From Macrotrachela quadricornifera (lineage: Eukaryota > Rotifera > Eurotatoria > Philodinida > Philodinidae), in NCBI GenBank assembly GCA_022393335.1, contig JAJEKB010020623.1, forward strand, positions 347,225-411,224: a stretch of DNA of 64,000 nt. The letters run 5' to 3'. Under the pieces are notes generated by a model. It was not told where the DNA came from. It searched no databases and was given only the letters and a program-made list of their open reading frames with translations. A program made the position numbers and the translations under genes. This document shows, piece by piece, positions 11,186 to 21,769 of the stretch; positions within the stretch are counted from its first letter, which is position 1, and each line of letters opens with the position of its first letter.

Positions 11186-14100
11186 ATGTCTCACACCTTT
11201 TCTACCATATACATAGATAGTACAATGTCCTCGCTTTCGTTGGTAGCCGACGATGCATTCCTATTAAATAGTTTCATCATTCTGGGTTGGTTGACGCTTA
11301 TACTTAGGCCTAGAGATCGTCTTACTCACTACATTGTCATAGCATCCGGATTCATCTTCATTTTGAGCTGTCTAATCATATTCTGTCAATTGGCTATCCA
11401 ACGAACGATGAACACATCAAACCCACATTTTTTCAATCTTAATAATTTAATGAGTCTATATCAAGACGCTTTGTCTACTGTAGCCAGCATGACTCATTTT
11501 CGTATGGCTCAATTGTGGATCGGCTTCTGGATGGCGATGGACTTTCATAGGCGATTCACATGCGCCTATAATCTGCAACCGGATGTGGACGGCCGCATTT
11601 CGCGTTATAACAGTTGGAATGAAGAGAGCGTTGTATTTACAGGCATCCTTATCATTACTTATTTTCTCGCACCAGTCGGCTTAATAATCTACTTTCTGGC
11701 TACTCGAACCTACTTCCATCGATTCACCGCTAGTGAGCCTATTAACATACGAAATCCTCAGAATTTGAAGATAAAGAAGATTAATTCAGCTGTTGACTAT
11801 GAGTTGTTAAACACAAGAACTATTCGATTTGGTGATTCTCTTCCTGAAAATTTACGCATAATCTATCGATTCATTAGAGGATTGATTGGTATTACTATTG
11901 GTTTTATCGTCTTATGCTTCTATGCAGGATATGTCGTGTACTGCCTCATTTTTCATCGCACAAAGATGAACGTTGCAGAAGAATATCCTCGATGGCCTCC
12001 TGCTTCTGTTCGAGCTCATACAACTGAATCCGTTTGGCGATCGATCATTACACCTATAGAAGATCGTGGTTGGTTATGGAAAATTAAGTCATATTGGCTA
12101 CAATTATGCACATTTATCCTTTTTGTTCCATGTGGCGAGAATCCACTTAATCTTTTTCGTGCAATTCGACATGAATTCTCGGAAAGTCTAGGAAAATCAA
12201 ACACTGCTGGCTTCTTTCCTTTTGGAGATGGTATTGGTGTGGCTAGCCATAAGTACGTTAAAGCCTATTTAGAAAGTCGTGATCCAGTTATCATCAAAGA
12301 CTTCCAAACGATTGGATGGTCTGTATCAAGTTCACTAATTAAATATTGCAATTTCAACAACATCTTCTTGCCAAATCCAAGTCATCCTATGCCAGATCGT
12401 CATTTACTTAGTCGCAAAGTTGTTCATCAATGGTTAGCAGCCTTTCCTCATACATTACCGAATCTGACGGATTTAAAATCTAAAGAAAACACAGCGACTT
12501 ATAGCTATTTATTTCGTCTTGTTCCAAGACTACCAAACAAGGAGCCAAGTAAAGAAGCTGTATATCATGCTGTTGGTGAGACGATCTTCTTTTTGGCCAC
12601 TGGTGGTGCACTAACACGTGAAGAGCGTGACGCTTACGTAGATTGTGTCACTAATCCCTCTACATTCCTACCTGATTGGCTCAATTTCATGATTGCAGGC
12701 AATTATAAAGAAAATGTGGGTTATGCCAGCTATGGAAAATTTCAGGCTGCATTCGCTCGTCATGCTCATGGACCTGCACTGCAAGCAGCTTTTGGAGCAG
12801 CTGGAGGACATATGTCTAAAGATGAAGTCCTTCGATTGATTGTCTGTTCTTTTTGTTTAGGTGCAGCACCTGCACCCGCCAAAATCACTGCAAACGCCGT
12901 TCATAGACTGTGGTCAGATCAATCAGATGAAATTCAAGTTGGACAAGATGATAAGAAATATGAAAAAATGGTAGATTTATTCTATGAGAATCCACGAAGT
13001 TTCATCAAAGAATGTGCTCGTCTTTATCCAGTTTTACCGATGGTTGGTGTTCTTTCCAATCCAAACATAGATCATGATGTCAAGACTCATACTGGAGTAG
13101 ATTTACCACCTAATACACGCATTCATTGTTCTCTTTTTGATGCCAATCAAGATCCAAATGAATTTACAAAACCAAATGAATTTAATCCTAGACGTTCACC
13201 TACCGAAATGGGAAAAATAATCACATGGAACGCAACTGAGAGTGGGATCGAACAAAAGAACGAAGCATCCCGTCCTCCTCGTTACTGCCCTGGACATGAT
13301 TTTTCTCTACAAGTGATGGAATTTGTAACTTCTAGATTTGCACCGCCTGTTCTTACCTCACGCAATCTTAAATCCTTGGATCTGATGCAGGCTAATAGTG
13401 ATGAGGTGATATTACCTAATGATATTATTAAGTCTGAGGCAGAAGTCCTGCATTCCATTGATAAAAGTGTACATCCTGACGATAATGACTCTGAGGTTGT
13501 TCTGGCTATTCGCGAGTTATACAGCCGTAAGCATCTGGATGACAAGACAGACGCGTATTATGTTTCTAGTCTCGATGGTTATACTCGATTGTTCATGAAA
13601 ATATCAGCAATGGTATCAAGTGGCTGGAACGCAAATCCAGCTCGTGCTATCGATATAGTCGAACCTTCTAACTTACCTACACAAAATCTTCATCTCAGAC
13701 GAGCTGATGGTGCAAGATTCGTAGCGACATGGGACGAAGATGATCAAAGTCTTTGGCATTATCTTCCTAGATTGGTGAACAAGATTTTGAATTCCAAGCT
13801 TTGGCCACTTGAAGATCTTGAGTTGCAATTCAATTCTATAGATGATATGATCGCATGGAGGCATAAACATTTTCCTTCGATGCCTGCACCAAACAATCCA
13901 AATTGGTGCGGCGATAGTGATGAGCTTATGAGTCGTTTTGCTTTTTATGGTTTGGCCTGCCATCATACTCGAAAACTCGAACCTGGTATAGAAAGTATGG
14001 AATTGTACACCGCAACTCTGACACATCCAATACTTAAATCAGCTCGTTATGTGAATGATATGACTGCTTTATCATTATTTGCTGTTCGAGTTCCTTTCGA

Positions 14101-15415
14101 TCGCTATGGTGCCGCAGCCTATTTCGATCATGAACGCCGTTTGATTGGTATTTATCTTTCTCATCATGATGAACTGATCATGCCTTCGAAAAATTCATAT
14201 GGTCCTGATAAAGATTGGACTTATGCCAAATATATGTGGCGATCATCGGCCCTTGCCTTAGTAACCATAAGTGATCACCTACTGATCACGCACTTCATTG
14301 AGGCCAACACATTGACAACTATATCCCGACAATATCTTCCTGCAGCTCATCCTTTGCGTATCTTTCTTAAACCATTTACTTATCGTACAGTGACCATTAA
14401 TCTTTCGGCTGCAACTTCACTGGTCAGTGCGGGCGGCCTTTGTCATAGAATTTGGGCATTCGAGCACGGCGAGTTTGTCAAATTCTGTGACTATGTCATT
14501 GCTCATTACCGATTTCGTATCATGCCTGATTGGATTCCTGGTAACATGAAGTTGAAGCAGAATGGGCAGCCTCATACTGAATCAACTAATCAACGATGTA
14601 ATAATACAAATGCAAAAGAAAATACAGACAGTTGTGCAGTAAAAGAGAAATGTCCAAAGTGTGGATACAGCCTGACAGACTCTACTGAACATCTTAATCA
14701 AAATAACAAAGCTAGTGGAATAAATGGAGTACCTGATGAAAATGATTCTGAATGGATAAAACATTACCCTATTGCAGTAGACTTACCTGCATATTGGAAA
14801 GTCGTGCGTGATTATGTAAGGCAATTCTTCGACATCGAATATGGAAAAGAGGAGTCGACAGAGAACGAGAAAGAAGGTAAAATAAGTTCAAAACGCACAT
14901 TTATGGGTAGACTTTGTGAGCGTCGATTTATCGCTGAATTATGTCAACCATTGGGACTAGATGGTATTCCTAATCGTACTCGTTTAATTGATGTGATCAC
15001 ACAGCTTATTTGTGCATGCACTGGAATTCATGAACACGTTGGACATGTCGCCGATTATCTTTTTGATCCTACTTTTATTGGTACTAAACTAAGGCGAGAT
15101 GTACCATCTTTATTACCATCCGTACAAAACTATAGTCTAATGCTTATTTTGACTGTATTGACTGCTATGAAGATGCCAGGCTTGATGGGAGATTGGAGTC
15201 ATCTCATTCCACGTGTTGCTACTGATGATAAAGAAAGTAAATTAGTATCAACCATAACTGAAGATCAAGTCAAATCTCATCTTGACAATTATTATTTGTT
15301 CAAACAACAACTAACTGAACTTACGGAGAAGATTGATGAGCGACATCGAATGCCAGACACTTTTCCATTCCAATCCTTCAATCCTAGTTTCATGGAGTGT
15401 TCAGTATCAGTCTAA
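11186..15415 (+). CDS. ABA4-like / cytochrome P450-like / lipoxygenase fusion protein
   Basis: Intronless, 1409 residues. Residues about 21-180 form a four-helix membrane domain (segments near 27-40, 47-70, 103-120, 150-173) resembling the ABA4-like (DUF4281) family; a fifth helix lies at 228-256. Residues about 280-760 are P450-like. They have an ExxR pair at E609 and R612 followed by LYPVLP, and a heme-binding loop RPPRYCPG with Cys701. This loop lacks the canonical Phe and Gly of FxxGxRxCxG, as in hydroperoxide-metabolising CYP74-type enzymes. Residues about 790-1409 are a lipoxygenase: WTYAKYMWRSS, then HLLITH (H1031 and H1036, the HxxxxH iron ligands), then CTGIH (H1282), ending in Val1409. 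The lipoxygenase part carries an insert near 1115-1180 with a CxxC pair. Inference: the lipoxygenase makes a fatty-acid hydroperoxide, the P450 part rearranges it, and the N-terminus anchors the enzyme in a membrane. Lipoxygenase is certain, P450 likely, ABA4-like moderate. Confidence 0.9.
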   Translation: MSHTFSTIYIDSTMSSLSLVADDAFLLNSFIILGWLTLILRPRDRLTHYIVIASGFIFILSCLIIFCQLAIQRTMNTSNPHFFNLNNLMSLYQDALSTVASMTHFRMAQLWIGFWMAMDFHRRFTCAYNLQPDVDGRISRYNSWNEESVVFTGILIITYFLAPVGLIIYFLATRTYFHRFTASEPINIRNPQNLKIKKINSAVDYELLNTRTIRFGDSLPENLRIIYRFIRGLIGITIGFIVLCFYAGYVVYCLIFHRTKMNVAEEYPRWPPASVRAHTTESVWRSIITPIEDRGWLWKIKSYWLQLCTFILFVPCGENPLNLFRAIRHEFSESLGKSNTAGFFPFGDGIGVASHKYVKAYLESRDPVIIKDFQTIGWSVSSSLIKYCNFNNIFLPNPSHPMPDRHLLSRKVVHQWLAAFPHTLPNLTDLKSKENTATYSYLFRLVPRLPNKEPSKEAVYHAVGETIFFLATGGALTREERDAYVDCVTNPSTFLPDWLNFMIAGNYKENVGYASYGKFQAAFARHAHGPALQAAFGAAGGHMSKDEVLRLIVCSFCLGAAPAPAKITANAVHRLWSDQSDEIQVGQDDKKYEKMVDLFYENPRSFIKECARLYPVLPMVGVLSNPNIDHDVKTHTGVDLPPNTRIHCSLFDANQDPNEFTKPNEFNPRRSPTEMGKIITWNATESGIEQKNEASRPPRYCPGHDFSLQVMEFVTSRFAPPVLTSRNLKSLDLMQANSDEVILPNDIIKSEAEVLHSIDKSVHPDDNDSEVVLAIRELYSRKHLDDKTDAYYVSSLDGYTRLFMKISAMVSSGWNANPARAIDIVEPSNLPTQNLHLRRADGARFVATWDEDDQSLWHYLPRLVNKILNSKLWPLEDLELQFNSIDDMIAWRHKHFPSMPAPNNPNWCGDSDELMSRFAFYGLACHHTRKLEPGIESMELYTATLTHPILKSARYVNDMTALSLFAVRVPFDRYGAAAYFDHERRLIGIYLSHHDELIMPSKNSYGPDKDWTYAKYMWRSSALALVTISDHLLITHFIEANTLTTISRQYLPAAHPLRIFLKPFTYRTVTINLSAATSLVSAGGLCHRIWAFEHGEFVKFCDYVIAHYRFRIMPDWIPGNMKLKQNGQPHTESTNQRCNNTNAKENTDSCAVKEKCPKCGYSLTDSTEHLNQNNKASGINGVPDENDSEWIKHYPIAVDLPAYWKVVRDYVRQFFDIEYGKEESTENEKEGKISSKRTFMGRLCERRFIAELCQPLGLDGIPNRTRLIDVITQLICACTGIHEHVGHVADYLFDPTFIGTKLRRDVPSLLPSVQNYSLMLILTVLTAMKMPGLMGDWSHLIPRVATDDKESKLVSTITEDQVKSHLDNYYLFKQQLTELTEKIDERHRMPDTFPFQSFNPSFMECSVSV

Positions 15416-16455
15416 ACTTATCATGATTATTATAAACCACAATAACTATTAATGTCGATCTGTTTCGATAATTGTTTATCCAACTTTCTATTATTATAGA
15501 CGTTTAGCTAAATTTTTTCTAGAAATAAGACTATGTCAAGCTGAGCATAAACACGTTTTGCTCCTTATTTCATATATTATAATTTCATAATCGGATTAAC
15601 TGCTAGTAAGTTCGATGAATATACACTTTATAATGATAAGCAGCTTATTGTTTGAACAAGTATTAGAGGTATTCTCAGTCGATATTTATTGTGTTTGCTC
15701 CTCTGTTGGAGTAGGGATGTGAGAGCCCAAATGTTTTTGGTTCCAGTCCTCATTCTGGTACCGTTATCTTATTTTTCACTGGTCTCGGTCATAGCCATAG
15801 CGAGGATAAACTAGCAACAGCCCGAGTTCTGGTAATTCTAATTACGAGAAGGAGTAAAATGTCGAAAGCAAAAATATAGAGCAAAGTTCAATTTATAAGA
15901 GTGACGATGAGGGAACATTCTAATTTCAAACACTTTTATTTCTAACATTCTAATCTTTTGCCATTTGTAATATTTCTCTGCTTCTATCAAAGTTAGGAAA
16001 ATTATCAGTCCTGTTATTGCTTCTGACTTAGAGAAAAACATTTAACAAATTACTTGTGTCAACTTTATGTTATTTTGCAAATATCCATATTTTAGGATAT
16101 AGATTGTTCAATGATTTACTAGAGAGAATAAGTTGATTATTTCTTTCTCCTTATATTTACACCACAGATGCATGTCTTGCTACTTAATGTGCAATAAATG
16201 TAACAGTAGCCATTATTCATTGCTTCACCGTCATTGATTCATTGGTTCAAGCTGTGATTATCGATGAATCTCTCTCAATACGAATAAGTATCGATAAATG
16301 TCGGTGAATACTATAGTGCAAAGCTAATATCTTATCTAAATATAATCATTCATATCCATTTATTTTATGCATGGGTAATGTTACAATTCGATTATAGTAT
16401 TAGTCAGATAGATGAATTTTTTTTTAGTAAGATAGTGTTTAATGACAAGTGATTT
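15416..16455. other. Intergenic region; short GC-richer repeat at ~15705-15840
   Basis: The region holds the 3' ends of two convergent genes. Around 15705-15840 is a compositionally distinct patch (GTAGGGATGTGAGAGCCC, GGTTCCAGTCCTC, GGTCTCGGTCATAG). Its start resembles the TAGGGATGTAA end of the foldback at 9013-9352, so it may be a small repeat copy. A minus-strand open frame over 15838-16041 shows no motif and is not called. Confidence 0.4.
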
Positions 16456-18774
16456 TCACGACGGTGATACTTGATTGTTTTTAGCATTCTTTTCTTTTCT
16501 TTCACTTGTTCGCCATCGATACTCGGCCAATGCATAACCACTGATCGCTACTGAAAGAAATATAAGGAGAATAATAAGAGTAATTCGAGTACGTATACGA
16601 GGAATAAGAATATAGAAAAGAGCAAATCCAGCCGACTCCCATAGGCGATAGTTTGAAAATGCTGCTTCGTTATTATCAGTGAATAAGACACCGTACAAAG
16701 CACTAGTTTGTGATTGCCAAACGGCATCAGCTACTCCCCAAAGACCGGCTATGATAAAAAGAACAACTATTTGATCAGCTGAAGGGCGCCAAACAAGCAT
16801 GGTGATTATCATCGCATAACTGATCAGTGAAGCAATTGCAAAGCATGGCCAACGTCCGACTAGTTTAACGAGTTGACCAAAAACAAAACTACCAATAGAA
16901 TCACATACTCCAAAGGCAATCATGATAAGACCGACATATTTAGCATTGATCGCACATGAAACAAAAGCCTAATTATAAAATTGAGCAAACCATTTATCAT
17001 TTGCAGTAAGAAAAATATGAGCACTCACTTGGGTAAATTGTGCAAAAAGAAATGTTAACTCAAGACCTGCCCATATAGTCATTGGAATAAGAAGAAGTTG
17101 ATTAATATTACGCATATGCTTGATGGTTGATATGAGCAATTTCACTGAATTACGAAGCATAATCGAAATTTTATCTACGGATATCAACGAAAGTTTTAAA
17201 AAAAAACATAAAGAAACATATCCTACCACGAGATACTATACGTCGTTGATCAAGCGAAATGACCAAAGTAATTATTGAGCAAACACCTATGCAAACGTAG
17301 ATTATACAGAGAATATCAATCTGAAATAAAATTCTTTTTAAATATGTCTAATCGAATATCTAAGCTATACTGTTCTTCGATCAATCTTATTATCAACTTT
17401 TGAACTCTGATATTCTTGTTCACTAAAATCAGCTCCACATTTGTCATATGTTTTGAATAGTAGTAGTGTGTTGTTTTTTGTTCCATTGATATTAAAATCT
17501 GCTTTGTTTTCTGGTGTAAGTACCAAATATGATATCATATTGCCCCAAATCTGGCCTATATAGTAATATAAAAATGAAACAAAATAATATAATGTGCATA
17601 TACAAGACAAGAATAACAGACATGATTGAAAGAACGTGAAGAAAATACCAAAAAATCGATTGATAACTGCATTCTTATCGAGATTCTTTTCAGAAGCATA
17701 AACAGAGCCTGAATCAGTTAAATAGCTACCTTTTGATGCCCATAAAGGAGCAGCAGAAAGGCCAACAAGTGCCGCAGCTATAAATGAAAAAATTAAAGAT
17801 AAAAGATAATGAAAGAATTTCTTACTTGGATACATCAGATATGCTTTCGGATAATAATTGGCAGCTACGAAAAGAACATAGCTAAAAAAAGAAGAGTGTA
17901 CATGTACAGCTACTAAAGACAAAAGGTTACTCTTTTCACTCTCTTCACTGTAAAAATCAATAATCGTAATCGTGCTTTCATTGCTATAAATCATTTGTAA
18001 GATGTATACATTAGTCTTTTTTCTGGTTTCGTGTCGTTTCTATTGCTGTGTAAATTATTTATCAACGTTTACTATTCCATAGAATAGAGAATATGTTGCA
18101 TAGCGGACTATTTTTTATTCAAAACTAATACTTGAAATAATTCAAAAAATCGATTTTTATAAGAGATAATATGATGTTTTCATTCAATTATAAATGAGAA
18201 TTCTCATGACGTTATTCATTGCATTTGTCTTGCAGTAAACTTTAACACTTGTTAACAATCATTTTTCACAAAAAAAGAAATTATTTTTAAAAAAAATGCA
18301 AAAGGATAGATGAAATCATGAATTTTCATTGCAAGAAATTACGCGAAAAAAATTTTAATCTTTTGTTTCTGCTATGAAAATCTTGAGACATAGAAAGATA
18401 GATAGTTGTTTTACTATTTTTACTTACGATATTTGAGAAATCACTAAAGTCCATTTAAGGCCAAAGATGGACATCAATGGATGTGGCAAAAATATAGATG
18501 AAATGATAAGAAAAACATATATGATCGACGATGAATTGACGCCAATATTAGCCTCTGTATTGAGTGAACTTTGAAGATTTTGTATACCATTAAATGCAGT
18601 AAATTGAAGTAGAAATGCAATGCTGATCGCCAATAAATTTTTGTATGTTCGAAATTTTGATTGTTGTTCTTGTTGTTTTCCTGGTGAAGTTGATTCATCA
18701 TTAGTAATAATATCATCATTGATGATCGTTCGACCCGTTTGTGTTTCTAACTCAACATTTGAGACGCCTGACAT
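16456..18774 (-). CDS. UNC93-like major facilitator membrane protein
   Basis: Seven exons reconstructed from GT-AG sites with matching phase: 18774-18428, 17881-17826, 17777-17622, 17555-17371, 17320-17227, 17174-17029, 16968-16456. They sum to 1497 bases, or 498 residues plus stop, with no internal stop. The protein follows the UNC93 pattern: KNLLAISIAFLLQFTAFNGI (TM1), GLKWTLVISQISYVLFVAAN, GLSAAPLWASKGSYLT, NRFFGIFFTFFQ then QIWGN, and a second half with LIPMTIWAGLE, GVCDSIGSFVFG and LWGVADAVWQSQTSALYG. UNC93 proteins are polytopic MFS relatives that act as regulators or chaperones of channels or receptors; the substrate here is unknown. Intron 1 is 546 bp while the others are 48-66 bp. 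The intron after FTFFQSC has an unusual donor (GTCTGT). The start is the first in-frame ATG, 11 residues before the first plausible topological signals. Confidence 0.88.
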
Positions 18775-20479
18775 ATTGCAATTATAGAAGTGATGTGTAG
18801 AGAAAGAATCAATGATAATTGTTTAGAATCTGATAAAATTAAACATTTTTCGTTCTATAAGAGAAAAGAAAAGATTTACTTATTATGGCAAATGTGAAGC
18901 CGTTCTCCTCGAATACATGTGTGTACATGAAATAACCTTTGATAGAACCGATAAGACTTGCCGTTCGATGTGCCATTATGATTGTGAAAAAAAAATGAGT
19001 TTGTAAAAATGTCTTTTGTAGATGAGCTATGTCGCGAGAAGGCTAAGATTGCGAGAGAATAAATATATGCACCTTACATTGTAAAGAAAAAGACAAAGAA
19101 TAGTACATTTTTAAAGGGTATATTAAAGCCCAACATATAGAATAAACTCATTTTATTGTCGTATGGATGAGTTAACAGGTGTATGATGATGAAATGAAAT
19201 CGAAATAATTTAAAAATGAATCTTGGGTGATCAAATTCTTATCGAGTAGTTGAAAATGTTTTTCAGATGGATCTCCACTTCTTAAATAGCTGAAAGTCTC
19301 GTAGAGTCTGAATGATCAACATGTGACTGCAAAATCGAAAATAATTGTGCGATATGAAAAATTTTCAAGAGATTCAAAATTTAAACAGAACGGTATACCC
19401 TTATATATATCGTTAAGTTTGGATCATTCGTCGTGTTGATATCCATTGCTAACACAGATAATTGTTTTCGAGCAGAAGACGTGAGTGACATAAAAACTCA
19501 CACCTACACTTCTTTGGTGTTAAATCAAAGATCAAAAAGTTGCATAAAAAAAGACCAAAATTTATCAGATACAGTAATCAATTCAAACTTCTTTCATCAA
19601 CCAAATACAATTCACCTTTTGATCATATATTTTGTAAATCCGAAGCCGAATAAGCGGGACATACTAGGTTATATTGACCTTGAGCTATAACATCAGGTAT
19701 ATCTTTTATTTTATCAGCATTTTCAGATAATTGACCGTTCTCTTTCATAAATACTCTATGCACGAAATAATATGATTCAATACAAATAAAAGCAATAACA
19801 AATTTGGCATGATCGGTTACATGAGTCACCTTTTGTCAATTTTTGTTCTGCTTGTACTTTGAAATTTTTTTATTGGAATCAATTCATAAACACCTTCGAT
19901 GGTCGTTTGATATTATCCTCCATTACCAACAATTCATCCAAACGCATAGTCTCGATTAATTTTAACGATTTCTACATCTGAGAGGTGTAGGCACAACCTA
20001 ACTCACGAGAAAAATTATCATTGCTATATATTACGGGAGGTAAAGAATCGATTATCGAACACCAGAAAAGTTTACTAATTTGACTTTTGGAAAACTTGAG
20101 TAAATTGTGTAGCTCGTGAGACAGAAGATTCTATATCATATGACGACTATAATTGTGGTGACAGGTAATTGAAAAAAACTAAAATTGCATGCGATGAGCA
20201 GCTTCTTTCTAAGTCGATACTCGGAAATATAACTCGAGTCAAATCGCAACTATTTTGACTCGTTTTGGTCTCTGTTTCAAAGTTTATCCTTACTTGTAGA
20301 AATATATATGAAAGGGAAAAAATGATTCTCAAGTTAATACTAAATTTTTTTTCTGTAGAAGTCTATCTCCTTTCGCTTTTCTTTTATCTAACGGATGGAT
20401 TAGAGTAAATGGATCTCTCACTGTTTTGCATGCTTTTCATCTATAAGTCAACATACAAAAAAATTTTTCTAGAAAACAT
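18775..20479. other. Intergenic DNA with unassigned coding-like scraps
   Basis: This holds the upstream region of the UNC93-like gene. Minus-strand fragments near 19640-19830 (with KIKDIPDVIAQGQYNLVCP) and 19850-19960 (MNELLVMEDNIKRPSK) look as if they were once coding. They are broken by stops, and I cannot name a family. No intact gene was found. Confidence 0.4.
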
Positions 20480-21060
20480 AAATGTCTTTATTATCTTAAA
20501 TGATCTCCATTATTTTGGGAGATATGATACCAATGATTGGCCTATGAAGCATAACTTTCAAAAACAACATTTTTTCGAACTCTTTTACTGCACGTTTTAG
20601 TTGTTGAATCAGTGTTACTTTGGATGTCATTCTATTCCAGTCGATGACCTTTATAAATTCATGCGAAATACAATAATCCAATGGATTAAGATCAGTACTG
20701 TTAGGTGATCAGTGATCTGTGTCGATAAATGCTGGAAATTATTTCAACTTCCATTGTTGAGTTAACTGTTGAACATAAGATCTAGCGTCATCTTATTGGT
20801 TTTCACATTAAAGTGCAACACGAAACTCCTCTTTAATATATCGGTCATGATTGGCTATACTTTGATAAAATATTGTCAACAGAGATATACTTTTTGAATG
20901 AACATCAAGCCAAACTATGACTCTCTAAGGAAATGTTGTTTTTCTGATGAATACCACTTTTCTTATTAGCTTCATCATGATTTACAGTTCAACCATGATC
21001 GTTTTGAGCATTGTAAAGTCTATCGATCTCGAGCATTCTTTGATCTGAAAACAGAACTTT
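20480..21060 (-). pseudogene. Tc1/mariner transposase remnant (C-terminal half)
   Basis: On the minus strand the broken translation gives, in order, VLFSDQRMLEID, VIVWLDVHSKSISLL, DRYIKEEFRVAL, a DDARSYVQQLTQQW block and SPNSTDLNPLDYCISHEF. The last is the DLNPLDY block around a catalytic Asp of Tc1/mariner enzymes. There are several stops and frameshifts, and no N-terminal DNA-binding half was found. It is not the same copy as the remnant at 1441-2078, which retains the opposite half. Confidence 0.8.
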
Positions 21061-21769
21061 TAATGTTTTCTGCTCTGGGGATTTCGTTCGTATATATTAT
21101 AGAGATGTGATTATGAAGACTAATTTGATGCAAGTTGAAGGCAATATGCATTATCTCTGCTAGTTTTCCAGCCAGCAAGTCTAAACAAATTATAAGGATG
21201 CAGTTATAATAAAAGGTGTTATAAAACAGATTGAGAATAAATCTGTAATTTTTCATCCTTTTTTCAACCAGCTGGTTAAAAAAAGTCATAAAGATTCAGT
21301 TTAAAATGCTATTTTGAAACAGAATATTATTAGTAAAACTTCAATAATTATACAATATCTCGATGTTTAGACTGAAAAAATTCACGACATTTTTTAATTA
21401 GTCATGAGAAAATTATTTAATGTGACATTGCAGTTTAACTAGATATTCAATACATCCATATCGTTACATCCCTACGCTCTTAAAAGAAAAATTTATTCAG
21501 TTTTACAAAAAGAAGTAATAATTATCGTCTATCTTTGTTATTAAATAAACTATATAACATGATTTTGAAATTATGGAAAACAATAAATAATTTTTCTTAT
21601 TTCTATCATAAGAAATCTTTCTTACAAGATCAAAAACTTCCATACCGATCTCAACTAGATTCTTAACTCGTCTATTACATATATGATGGCAAAGCAGTAT
21701 TTCTCTTTAACCACAAACAAGCAAGTTATCGACTACTTCATAACATTGTAGAACATCAAAAAGAGTAAC
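21061..21769. other. Intergenic DNA between two dead transposons
   Basis: AT-rich. A minus-strand frame at 21020-21289 overlaps the end of the mariner remnant and carries no recognised motif. CGTTACATCCCTA near 21464 resembles the terminal sequence of the foldback at 9013-9352, so a fragment of that family may lie here. Confidence 0.35.
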
